64,000 nt of DNA from Candidatus Bartonella washoeensis Sb944nv (GCF_000278135.1 NZ_JH725024.1:78434-142433); one strand, 5' to 3'; positions 1 to 8,542 are shown, counted from the first letter of the stretch. Numbers and translations: made by a program. The notes: a model not told the origin generated them from the sequence alone.

Positions 1-343
1 TCCCAATATAAGGCTCTGTTACTGCTGTAACAGCGTGCTTTTTTATATGATGAGCTCCCTCAACAACAATATGATGAATGGAAAAGCAGCCTCCACCATC
101 AAGGCGCGCACCTTGCTCTCGTTCAGGAGAACTGTTCATGACTTTAGGCGTTAAAGCACGCAAATGCTCAAGATTCTCTAATCTTTGCTCCTCACTATGT
201 TCGCGGTCAAAATTATCTGTGGGGGAATGTAAAAAAGCAAAGGAGCGCGCAGAAACACTTATGCCATGAAACATGGCAAATAAAACAAAAACGGCTAGAA
301 AAAGCTTTAAAAAGCTTTCCTGGCGTAAAAAGATAAATAACAA
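1..343 (-). CDS. CdiB/FhaC-type two-partner secretion outer-membrane transporter, N-terminal part (cut by window edge)
   Basis: The frame is open on the minus strand to position 1, so only the first ~114 codons are visible. It begins with a hydrophobic signal-like segment and ends in a stretch reading CFSIHHIVVEGAHHI, which resembles the start of a POTRA_2 domain in ShlB/FhaC/CdiB transporters. Such proteins form a 16-strand barrel that exports one large TpsA partner. I place the start at a TTG (341-343) because GGGGGAAA lies just upstream and it gives a full signal peptide; an ATG at 274 would remove half of it. It lies downstream of the toxin and immunity genes, an A-I-B order like Burkholderia bcp loci rather than the B-A-I order of E. 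coli. Family assignment is from the short visible segment only. Confidence 0.72.
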   Translation of the reverse strand, partial: MLFIFLRQESFLKLFLAVFVLFAMFHGISVSARSFAFLHSPTDNFDREHSEEQRLENLEHLRALTPKVMNSSPEREQGARLDGGGCFSIHHIVVEGAHHIKKHAVTAVTEPYIG

Positions 344-955
344 TACAGATTTCCCCCGCTTTTGATTATTCAGTAAGCATTGCTTTAAAAGAAACTAAAA
401 ACTTGATCTAAACTGAATAACCATCTCATAAATTAAAAATTCCCCTCGTATAGCTTTGTTTAACGAGAGTAATACTTTTATTCAAATACAGGTGTGAATA
501 GCACAATATCTTGTTCTCACTCAAGTATAAAAAATCTTTTCCCCATATCGATGCCATCAAACGCTTATTCTGTCATGCCCATGAAGTAAAAACTTTAAAC
601 CCCCTTTCCACCACCTAAACAATAACCCAAACCTCTCAAAACTCATTTTCAGTCGCATTCTGTTAGATCACCTTTTTAAGAGAATGATCATAAAATTCTT
701 CAAAATTGCATGTTTGAACTCTTAAAACACATATTGGAGTTGTCTTAATCTCCCATAAAATGAATAGAAAATTTCACTATTTTACTGTTTTTTATAAGTA
801 CCATTTATAAAATTTACTTTAAGCAATTTATGGGGTTTTTGGCGTTTTTCTCCCATTTTACACTCGATATTTATCCTAAATGTATTTAATAAACTCCATT
901 TCGATTTTTTTGAAGTCAATTGATTAATGTCATAAGACGATGGAGTTTCTCTATA
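344..955. other. Non-coding spacer
   Basis: About 600 bases between the transporter start and the nuclease remnant. I see no convincing gene, tRNA or repeat. A 60-codon frame on the minus strand (782-964) has no ribosome site or recognisable content. The promoter of the transporter gene should lie here but no clear -35/-10 pair stands out. Confidence 0.5.
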
Positions 956-1399
956 ATGCTTCAATCTCTCAAGTCTGATAACAAAAAATCCTCTTTATGC
1001 TCTCTCTTACAATCCTATCGTCAACAGGCAACCTCACCCCGTGAATTGGGAACTCTCTTTGAAAATCTTGTCATGGCTTATTTGACGCAAGACCCTCTGC
1101 AAAAATAGGAATATGAAAAAGTTCAAACCTATTATGAATGGGCTAAAGAGCGTGGAGAAGATGGGCGGGATATTGGCATTGATCTGGTCACTAAAATTCG
1201 TGATGAAGGAGGCTATGCTGCCATTCAATGCAAATGCTATGACGCTTCTCATTGCATTAAAAAAGAAGATATTGATAGCTTTATTGCTGCCTCGGGCAAA
1301 AAGATCTTCACCCATCGCATTCTTATCGATAGCACTGAAAGTGATTGGAGTGATAACGCTTCTCACAACGGGTGCTGTGTTGAGAACAGACAACAGTGA
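956..1399 (+). pseudogene. Remnant of an Mrr-like nuclease/helicase gene (N-terminal domain only, amber stop)
   Basis: One frame from ATG 956 to TGA 1397-1399 is open except for a TAG at 1106-1108. It reads as the N-terminal restriction-endonuclease-like domain of large DEAD/DEAH helicase-nuclease proteins found on phages and plasmids: LLQSYRQQATSPRELGTLFE, then YYEWAKERGEDGRDIGIDLV, then AAIQCKCY. The GID..IQCK pair fits the D-QxK catalytic pattern of Mrr-type nucleases. The helicase part is missing: after about 130 residues the similarity I recognise ends and a stop follows. The amber codon and the loss of the C-terminus make this a dead fragment. Family assignment is from motif memory, not a search. 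Confidence 0.65.
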
Positions 1400-1431
1400 A
1401 TCTGAGTTTGTTAAGGTTCATGATAACAGCA

Positions 1432-1848
1432 TTATTCGGAGTCAAAAACGTTTGTATATGACAGCATAACATAGAGTGGGCATGTACCATCCTGAAACTG
1501 AGAATAATCAAAATAAAATGACTCATCCAAATCATTTGTACAAACGACGAGCCGTTATGGTTTTGCTAAACCATTTTTTATATCTGTTAGGTGATTGTAA
1601 ACAATATCATCACTACGTGCAATCTCAAAGTCTATAAGATAAACGCTCATTACTTCTTCATAACCAATTTCTCCTCCTCCGTAATTTTTCAAAAAACTCT
1701 TGTAAGAAGATGTAAATTGCAGTTCGAGAATTTTCTCAGCCTTTTCAATTAAGACATCATTAACAGCATTATCTGCAGTACCAAAATTAACACGTTCACT
1801 ATATTTATCCACTAATTGTGCAACATCCGATAAAGTGTAAGCTTTCAT
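1432..1848 (-). pseudogene. SUKH (SMI1/KNR4) immunity gene with a premature stop
   Basis: An ATG at 1848, preceded by GGAGGA, opens a 97-residue frame closely matching the three SUKH proteins at 3817-5455 (MKAYTLSDVAQLVDKY, SSYKSFLKNYGGGEIG, NGLAKP). It stops at a TAA (1555-1557) where an intact sister gene reads glutamine (AKPQQLVV). Beyond the stop the same frame continues recognisably (RLVV, ESFYFDYSQFQDG, CPLYVML) to a second TAA at 1432-1434. The simplest reading is CAA to TAA. It begins 20 bases downstream of the orphan LHH toxin cassette, so it was presumably that toxin's immunity gene. SUKH proteins bind and neutralise cognate nuclease toxins; the truncated form lacks the conserved C-terminal half. 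Confidence 0.75.
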
Positions 1849-1868
1849 AAATTGTCCTCCATAAATTG

Positions 1869-3509
1869 TTATTTTTTAGTTTCTATATCTTTATTTTCAT
1901 AACCTTTAGCACGTTCTTTCCAGTATTTCTGTCTCCACAAAGCAAATGCATCCCTATCAATACCAGATCCCATCGTGTTAGGATTAATATGAATAACTGA
2001 GTGATTGCCTTTATGAAATGTCCAGCTAATCTCTGCTATGGGGCCATCTGGCGTTTGCAGCATGTGATGCAACTCTACAGGTTTATTATCGAAGCCTAAA
2101 GGTGCTTTTCCTGTTTTCATCCTCTCAATATTTGTTCCTGTTACTGTTCCATTTTTTCCTTCCCACTCAGTAATTCTGTTAGGATCGAACAGATCTTCTC
2201 TCTGATAGACTTTGTTTGTCTGAGTAATTTTTTCTCCCTTGTTCGTTATTTCAAACTCAGCATCAATGGAGGCTACTGACCAGAATTTTCTTTCCTGCCC
2301 AAAATATTGAGTTGCAACAACTTCATCGCTCATCTTTGCGAATGCTGGAAAAACTTCACTTACCTGCTTTTGCAACGGTTTTTTCAGCCTTCGCAGCGAA
2401 TTTGGCAAGAGCCTTTGCGCCAAGCTTTATACCACCCTTGGCTAACCCAGCACCTCCCGCCACTAGGGATGCTGCATCGGTTAATAATTTGCCAAATTCA
2501 AGACCAGCATTAAAGGATCCACGGATTCCCGCTTTTTGAAATTCTTCCTCTAGATAATTAATACGCTCTAGGTAAGACTGCTTAACAGTTTCTGTAACAT
2601 TTCCACTCGTCACTAACTCTTTAAGTGCTTCCAAAGTCTCTATGGGATGGCGCACCATTTGCCAAAAATCTTTACCCGTATCGTATAATGCAGCTGGTAT
2701 ACCAGCGACCACACCTACCGAAAAAAACGTATTTTGTTGATCACCAATCTCGAGCCATTTTTCGTTAACATCTCTTCGACACCACTTATCAGAACATTCC
2801 TCTAACTCTTTCTTCTTCTGAGCTTGTTGAGCGCTGCTGAGGTAGTTGTTTTCCGCAGCATTTCCAGCGGCATCAGCGCCAGCATTGACATCACCACCAG
2901 CAAGGGCAGCGGCAAGACCTCCAGAAGCCCGTGCGACATCAATGGTGTGGTCTCTAAAGTCCGCAAACTGTGCTTCAATCTTTGCATTTATACGTGCTTG
3001 TTCTTCTGGAGTGGGTGCGCGACCGTTTAGATCCCCCATTTCCTCTTTCACGATGCCTTGCACCCACAATTGAAACTGGAGCATAGCTGTGGCTTCCCCC
3101 ACAACACCCCCTACAGCACCAGCACTACAATCGCCATTGGCGGTAGCGCCCACAAGACAACCAAGACCAGCATGGGCAACGATTTGTGTGACCGTGTCTA
3201 TTTTGCCTTCAGCCTTGGCGGTACCGATTTCTTCCGCCAATGATTTGCCAACCGTATCAGACAGGGCGATGCGTAGATTGGTAATAAAATTCTTGTCAAG
3301 AGAACCTCCCTCAAGAGCCGTTTGAATAGCCGCGCCAATGGCGGCTTTGATCAGGTTCTTTTCCGCTTCACGGGCGATACGATCAACAAAAGGAGCGGTT
3401 TTGGGAAAAGATTGTCCAATACCAGCCATTTCCGTTATTTGGCTGGTCAAACCTGCTGTTACCATCGAGGAGACAATGCTAAGAACAGTCTTGGAAGAGC
3501 CAAGCTCAT
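1869..3509 (-). pseudogene. Orphan CdiA C-terminal cassette: pretoxin (VENN-like) plus LHH nuclease toxin, frameshifted
   Basis: Two overlapping minus-strand frames make up one former coding region. The first (3465 to 2356, 369 residues) carries the end of the DUF637-like region and the pretoxin segment with AENNYLSSAQQ. The second (about 2423 to 1869) carries the toxin: DLFDPNRITEWE, PVELHHMLQ, SVIHINPNT and WRQKYWKERAKGY. This is the LHH branch of the HNH/endonuclease-VII toxin fold. Joining them needs a +1 shift near 2356-2370, so as it stands no fused protein is made unless the ribosome slips. No signal, haemagglutinin repeats or real start are present; similarity to the longer exoprotein gene begins abruptly at 3509. 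This fits an orphan cdiA-CT cassette kept as a recombination donor. Confidence 0.75.
2419..3509. repeat. Direct repeat, copy 1 of 2 (pretoxin-coding segment)
   Basis: This segment and 6138-7228 are both 1,091 bases long and align by eye over their full length with scattered substitutions. Both start at GCCAAGCTTTAT and end at GAGCCAAGCTCAT. Similarity ends sharply on both sides. It codes for the pretoxin part of both toxin cassettes, so recombination between copies could swap the toxin ends or delete the immunity genes between them. Confidence 0.8.
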
Positions 3510-3538
3510 AAAAAACAAAGCTGCCATAAAAAAGAAAG

Positions 3539-3831
3539 CTATTTTAGATTAGCCTTAATTCTTTTGCATAAAAATTCATAAAAATTACTTGCGTAATAAT
3601 GATGTTCGCTAGGTAAAAAATTAAGATATAGTGGGCATTCACCATCTCAAAACTAAGAAATATTTAAAGAAAAAAGTCTCACCCAAATCTGTTCTACACA
3701 CAACGAGCTATTATGATTTTGCTAAGCTTTTTTTCTATATTTTCAGTTTTTGTAAACAATATTACCACCATAAACAGTTTCAAAGTCTGTATTATAAACG
3801 CTCCGTATTTTCTCTATCAATTGCCCCTCCC
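3539..3831 (-). pseudogene. Wrecked SUKH immunity gene remnant
   Basis: Conceptual minus-strand translation gives scattered SUKH pieces with several stops between them: a YGGG-like start, then FETVYGGNIVYKN-like text, then DGECPLYLNFLPSEHHYYAS and NFYEFLCKRIKANLK before a TAG at 3539-3541. The last two match the C-terminal part of the intact neighbours. The piece begins inside the last codons of the intact gene at 3817-4392 and ends about 30 bases before the orphan toxin repeat. No protein is expected. Confidence 0.65.
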
Positions 3832-4392
3832 CCATAGTTTTTTCCAAAAACTCTTGTAAAAAGGTATAGGTTGCAGACTGGGAGCTTTTTCAATCTTTTC
3901 AATCGGTTGATCACCATCAGGTATCTCAACTCCCACGCTTTCTTTAATTCTTTTGCAAAGGAATTCATAAAAATTACTAGCGTAATATTCACAATCTTCA
4001 GATGGAAGCATAACATAGATTGGGCATTCACCATCCCTAAACTGCGTATAATCAAAATAAAAGGTTTCACCAAAATCAGTACTACTCACGAAAAGCTGTT
4101 CTGGTGTCATAAAACCACGTTTTCTAGCATTTAAGTTTTGGAAAACAATGTCATTAACAGAAACACCTATAGGATGCTCATAAAGACTATAGATTTCATC
4201 ACCACCAATGTCCCCGCCTTTACAATGTTCTAAAAAACTTTTGTAAGACGATGTGAATTGTAAACCGAGAGCTTTCTCCGCCCTTTCAATCACGAGATCA
4301 TCAACTGCATCATCTTCAGTACCAAAATTGATAATATCACCATTATATTTATCAACTAATTCTATAACATCATCTAAGGTATAGGTTTTCAC
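3817..4392 (-). CDS. SUKH (SMI1/KNR4) family immunity protein, third in the tandem array
   Basis: A 191-residue cytoplasmic protein with the SUKH pattern: N-terminal helix (YTLDDVIELVDKY), ALGLQFTSSYKSFL, GGDIGGDEIYSLY, then FGETFYFDYTQFRDGECPIY and ASNFYEFLCKRIK. SUKH proteins are typical immunity proteins against nuclease toxins, and these genes directly follow an LHH toxin. The start is a GTG (4390-4392) that overlaps the previous gene's TGA as GTGA, pointing to translational coupling. The last ~15 residues (PIPFYKSFWKKLWGRGN) are not a normal SUKH ending; at DNA level they resemble the internal SYKSFLKNYGGG segment of a sister copy, so the tail seems to come from recombination into the next gene. 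Which toxin it neutralises cannot be told. Confidence 0.8.
   Translation of the reverse strand: MKTYTLDDVIELVDKYNGDIINFGTEDDAVDDLVIERAEKALGLQFTSSYKSFLEHCKGGDIGGDEIYSLYEHPIGVSVNDIVFQNLNARKRGFMTPEQLFVSSTDFGETFYFDYTQFRDGECPIYVMLPSEDCEYYASNFYEFLCKRIKESVGVEIPDGDQPIEKIEKAPSLQPIPFYKSFWKKLWGRGN
3832..4080. repeat. Direct repeat within the SUKH array, copy 1 of 2
   Basis: Positions 3832-4080 and 4874-5122 are both 249 bases and align without gaps, differing at only a modest number of positions. Each covers the C-terminal half of an intact SUKH gene including its unusual tail. The upstream halves of the same genes are far less alike, which suggests recent duplication or gene conversion limited to this segment. 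Confidence 0.75.
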
Positions 4393-4859
4393 GCGCTTTC
4401 GCCTGCGTGCTCTTTAATTCTTTTACAGAGGAATTCATAAAAGTTACTTGCATAATAAAGGGGATCTCCTGATATTACCTCAAAATAGAGTGGGCATTCG
4501 CCATCCCGAAACTGAGTATAATCAAAGTAAAATGTCTCACCAAAATCAGTTCTGCTAACAACAAGTTGCTGTGGTTTTGCTAAACCATTTTTTATATCGT
4601 TTAAGTTACGGTAAACAATATCACCAGCATGAATACCCTTATACTCCACATAAACGCTAAAGATTTCCTCACTACCAATCTCTCCACCTTTATAATTTTT
4701 CAAAAAACTCTTGTAAGAATCTGTGAATTGCAAACCGAGAGTTTTCTCAGCTTTTTCAATCAATATATCATCAGGCGCATCCTCTGCAGTACCGAAATTT
4801 ATGATATCACTATATTTATCAATTAGTTGTGCTACATCATCTAAAGTGTAAGTTTTCAG
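4389..4859 (-). CDS. SUKH family immunity protein, second in the array, with a CTG start
   Basis: The SUKH frame reads KTYTLDDVAQLIDKY, DILIEKAEKTLGLQFTDSYK, KGGEIGSEEIFSVYVEY and FGETFYFDYTQFRDGECPLY, ending CKRIKEHAGESA (156 residues from the proposed start). Where all sister genes have ATG or GTG followed by AAA, this one has CTG (4857-4859), with GGAG still about ten bases upstream. The CTG overlaps the previous gene's stop as CTGA, so coupled re-initiation on a weak codon is possible. Otherwise the first standard start is a TTG at 4763, which would drop the N-terminal helix. Its own TGA overlaps the next start. Expression is therefore uncertain although the rest of the gene is intact. 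Confidence 0.7.
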   Translation of the reverse strand: MKTYTLDDVAQLIDKYSDIINFGTAEDAPDDILIEKAEKTLGLQFTDSYKSFLKNYKGGEIGSEEIFSVYVEYKGIHAGDIVYRNLNDIKNGLAKPQQLVVSRTDFGETFYFDYTQFRDGECPLYFEVISGDPLYYASNFYEFLCKRIKEHAGESA

Positions 4860-5455
4860 GAATTGTCACTCCGCCATAGTTTTTTCCAAAAACTCTTGTA
4901 AAAAGGTATAGGTTGCGGAGTGGGAGTGTTCTCAATCTTTTCAATCGGTTGATCACCTTCAGATATCTCAGCTCCCACACTTTCTTTAATTCTTTTGCAA
5001 AGGAATTCATAAAAATTGCTAGCGTAATATTCGCAATCTTCAGATGGAAGCATAACATAGATTGGGCATTCACCATCCCGAAACTGCGTATAATCAAAAT
5101 AAAAGGTTTCACCAAAATCTGTTCTGCTAACGAAAAGTTGCTCCGGTGTTATAAAACCATCTTTTCTATCGAGTAAGTTTCGGTAAACAATATCACCAGC
5201 AGGAATACCTTCCCCACAATCTCCATAAATGCTAAAGATTTCATCACCACCAATTTCCCCTCCTCCATATTTTTTTAAGAAAACTTTGTAAGACAATGTG
5301 AATTTCAAACCCAAAGCTTTCTCCGCCTTTTCAATCTGTAAATCATCCGTTTCATTCTCTTCATCATCTTCACTACCCAAATTAATAATATCATCATCAT
5401 ATTTATTCACTTTATCAATTAATACTGCAACATCAGCTAAGGTATAGGTTTTCAT
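4856..5455 (-). CDS. SUKH (SMI1/KNR4) family immunity protein, first in the array
   Basis: A 199-residue protein with a clear ATG at 5455 preceded by GGAG. SUKH landmarks in order: YTLADVAVLIDKV, an acidic insert (EDDEENETDD), ALGLKFTLSYKVFLKKYGGG, GGDEIFSIYGDCGEG, FGETFYFDYTQFRDGECPIY and ASNFYEFLCKRIKESVGAE. It is the gene nearest to the truncated CdiA, starting 67 bases after that gene's original stop at 5523, the normal place for cdiI. The C-terminal ~15 residues share the odd PIPFYKSFWKKLW tail with the third gene. It is intact although the adjacent toxin is broken, so it may now protect only against toxins of neighbouring cells. Confidence 0.82.
   Translation of the reverse strand: MKTYTLADVAVLIDKVNKYDDDIINLGSEDDEENETDDLQIEKAEKALGLKFTLSYKVFLKKYGGGEIGGDEIFSIYGDCGEGIPAGDIVYRNLLDRKDGFITPEQLFVSRTDFGETFYFDYTQFRDGECPIYVMLPSEDCEYYASNFYEFLCKRIKESVGAEISEGDQPIEKIENTPTPQPIPFYKSFWKKLWRSDNS
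4874..5122. repeat. Direct repeat within the SUKH array, copy 2 of 2
   Basis: Partner of 3832-4080: same length, nearly the same sequence, same position relative to the SUKH reading frame. Confidence 0.75.
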
Positions 5456-5522
5456 TAATTATTCTCCATCAATTATTCTATAAGTTTCTATTTTTTCTCT
5501 TTTTATCAACCGTAGAGCATTA

Positions 5523-8500
5523 CTACCGATGCTCCTGTCCCCATCTATCAAAATCTATCCCTACGATACCCCATTTCATATCGATTATTCCTCCTAAATC
5601 ACTATTTTCTTGTTCTCTATATCCTTTAGCGCGTTCCTTCCAATACTCCTCTCTCCACTTACCAAACTTTTCTCTCTATATAAGCGATTGATGTGTTTTT
5701 GGATTAGCATGAATCACGGAACTATATTTGTTATGATCTTTACTACCAATTTCTGCTATGGGACCTTCATGCATTTGCAAGAGGTGATGCAACTCAACAG
5801 GCTTATTATCAAATCCTATAGGTGCTCTTCCTGTTTTCATTCTCTCAATATTGGTGCCCCACACCGTTTTTCCTTTTTCTTCCCAATCAGAAACTCTGTT
5901 AGGATCAAACAAATCATCTCTCTGATAGGCTTTGTTTGTCTGAGCAAATTTGCTATCAGTAAATTTAGTGGGTTTCTCTTTTAACCAAAGTTTTTTTTCT
6001 TTAGCAGCAAGTTTGGTCAGTTCTTTCCTAGCTGCAAGTTTGGCAAGATCTCCCTGAACAGCAAGTTCTGCAAGATTTTTATTGGCAGCAAATTGGGCAA
6101 AATCTTTCCGAGCAAAGAACTTGATCAGAGTCTTTTCGCCAAGCTTTATACCACCCTTGGCTACACCAGCACCTCCCGCCACTAGGGATGCTGCATCGGT
6201 TAATAATTTTCCAAGTTCAACACCAGCATTAAAGGATCCACTGGCACCGGCTCGCTCATATTCCTCCTCCATTTTATTAATACGGTCTACATAAGACTGT
6301 CCAAGAGTAGCCAAAACCTCACCACTCGTGAAAAAATCTTTGAGCGCTTCCAAAGTCTCTATGGGATGGAGCCCCATTTTCACGATAGCATCAACCGTAT
6401 CGTATAATTCAGCCGGTACACCAGCAACCACACCTGCCGCAAAACTTACATTTTGCCCTGTACTAATCGCAGACCATTTCGCAAAAACTTTTGTTTTACA
6501 TAAAAGGTCAGGACATTCCTCTAACTCTTTCTCCATCTGCGCTTGTTGAGCGCTGCTGAGGTAATTGTTCTCCGCAGCATTTCCAGCGGCATCAGCACTG
6601 GTATTGACATCACCACCTGCAAGGGCAGCGGCAAGGCCGCCAGCAGCCCGTGCAACATTAATGGTGTGTTCTCTAAAGTCCGCAAACTGAGCATCAATTC
6701 TTGCCGTGATGCGGGCTTGTTCTTCCGCAGTTGGGGTGCGACCGTTTAGATCCCCCACTTCCTCTCGAATAATGCCTTGCACCCACAGTTGAAACTGGAA
6801 CATAGCAGTGGCTTCGCCCACAGCCCCGCCGATAGCACCGGCAGAACAAGCGCCGCTCGCAACAGCACCTTTTAAGCAGCCAAGACCAGCATGGGCAACA
6901 ATTTGTGTGACCGTGTCTATTTTGCCATCCGCCTTAGCAGTACCGATTTCTTCTGCCAATGATTTGCCAACCGTATCAGACAGAGCGATGCGCAGATTGA
7001 TAATAAAGTTTTTATCAAGAGAGCCGCCCTCAAGAGCCGTTTGCACGCCTGTGCTAATGGCGGCTTTGATCAGGTTCTTTTCCGCTTCACGGGCGATACG
7101 ATCAACAAAAGGAGCGGTTTTTGGCAAAGATTGTCCAACACCAGCCATTTCTGTTATTTGACTGGTCAGACCTGCTGTTAACATCGACGAAACAATGCTA
7201 AGAACAGTCTTGGAAGAGCCAAGCTCATGCAATGCCGCAGCAATATCACCACGATTATTGATAAGCGCCACAGCGCTTTTATTGATGAGTGCTTGCACAC
7301 CAGCTTGCATGGCCGCATTCATGGCGGCGCTAGAGCCAACACCCAAAGCACTGGTGATAGCACCGGCAGCGCCCGAGGCTGCTCCGCCCGTGGCGGCTGT
7401 GACAGCCAATGCCACGAGAGCCGCACCGGCTTCTGTCAATCCTTGGGCTTTATAATCCCAATGTTTAAATTCAGCTCGAACTGCTTGCCAATCCACTTGC
7501 TTGGATAATTCTGGATCATCACGCAGTTGCTTAATCCATGACAATCCTGGAGAGTGTGACAATTGCTCAAGAGATTGGTCTAAATCACCGGTTGCCTCAT
7601 ATTCAACAACAATGCCATTGCCCGCATCAATCTTCATGCCCCCCTTAGCATCTATGGTAACATGCTCGATGGTCTCCTTAAGGTAACCTTTGTCGCTCTC
7701 ACTCCACCACACAAGGTTTTCGTTACGCTGATAAGTGTCCTTAAAATCTTGATCCTTGTCGGTGAAGAGCTGGACCTTCCCCTCATCTGACGCAAGATGC
7801 ATCTGACCACCACTTGAGAGCCCTGCCGCACCAAGGGTGAGATCCCCTTTTTGCGCATGCATGGAGAGGTTGCCGTCAATATCCACCGTGCTTTTGTTTG
7901 TGGTGACTTCATTTGATTGTTGACGAAACTTATTCTTTTGCTTCGATTTGTCGCCTTCTTTGCCCCTAAGATCCAAATCAGAACTGCTAAAGTCTTGCAC
8001 CGAAGTCAGCGTGAGAGCACCACCACTGATGAGATTCCCATCGCCCTTTCCTTTAACCTTAGCCCCATCCATGGTGAGAGTGCCATTCGTAACAACGTTA
8101 AGATCATCCCCACTGTTAACTTCACTCAAACGGTGCTCACGGCTTTGAGCGTTATAATGACCTTTTTCCAATGTCTGCGCATGTTCACTCTCTAGCTCTA
8201 ACGCGCTAAAGTTAGCAGAACCATCGACAATCATCGTCATTGGACCGTCGCTGGTGAATTCCCCACCCTCTGCACCAAGATCACCAAAGGACCTTGCTGC
8301 TCCACAGCATTGTCGTAGAGCCTTTGCATTTGTGCATTAGGGTCTTCAACATCGAGAAGAGTGCGATTGCCCGTCAGCTCAAAGACTTGCTCTCCTACCA
8401 GACGATATTCAAAATAAGCATCCCCCAACCTTTTGAACACTTGCTCAGGCTTATAATTGCCAATCTTTTTTAAGTAATAGTCCGAACCTAAAAATTTACT

Positions 8501-8542
8501 TGGATTGATAAAATCTGGACGCGTCTCAATTAAATACGAGGC
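5523..8542 (-). pseudogene. CdiA/FhaB-like exoprotein, C-terminal fragment with LHH nuclease toxin; frameshift and amber stop
   Basis: The open frame begins at about 8542 with no start codon and reads FLGSDYYLKKIG, typical of the late part of Bartonella FhaB-like proteins; the secretion domain and haemagglutinin repeats are gone. Near 8287 one base seems to be lost (EQQ then RSFGDLGAEGG in the next frame). From 8240 an 854-residue frame holds haemagglutinin-type repeat sequence, a DUF637-like region (residues ~262-350), the VENN-like AENNYLSSAQQ (~555), and a toxin domain from ~760 with DLFDPNRVSDWE and LHH at 817-819. TAG at 5676-5678 ends it, but the same frame continues as REKFGKWREEYWKERAKGY to a second TAG at 5523, matching the orphan toxin. 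Family knowledge: LHH proteins are HNH-like nucleases. Very likely inactive. Confidence 0.8.
6138..7228. repeat. Direct repeat, copy 2 of 2 (pretoxin-coding segment)
   Basis: Partner of 2419-3509, equal in length, inside the CdiA-like fragment. Upstream of 7228 this copy continues into more DUF637-like coding sequence, while copy 1 changes to unrelated sequence, so this is the parental context. Confidence 0.8.

Noticed and set aside
1113-1469. 118-codon plus-strand frame overlapping the nuclease remnant
   Set aside because: It is in a different frame from the recognisable Mrr-like sequence and has no domain content; a shadow of the decayed gene.
5610-8195. Several plus-strand frames of 60-120 codons across the CdiA-like fragment
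   Set aside because: All lie opposite the long minus-strand coding frame, with no ribosome sites or known motifs; antisense shadows.
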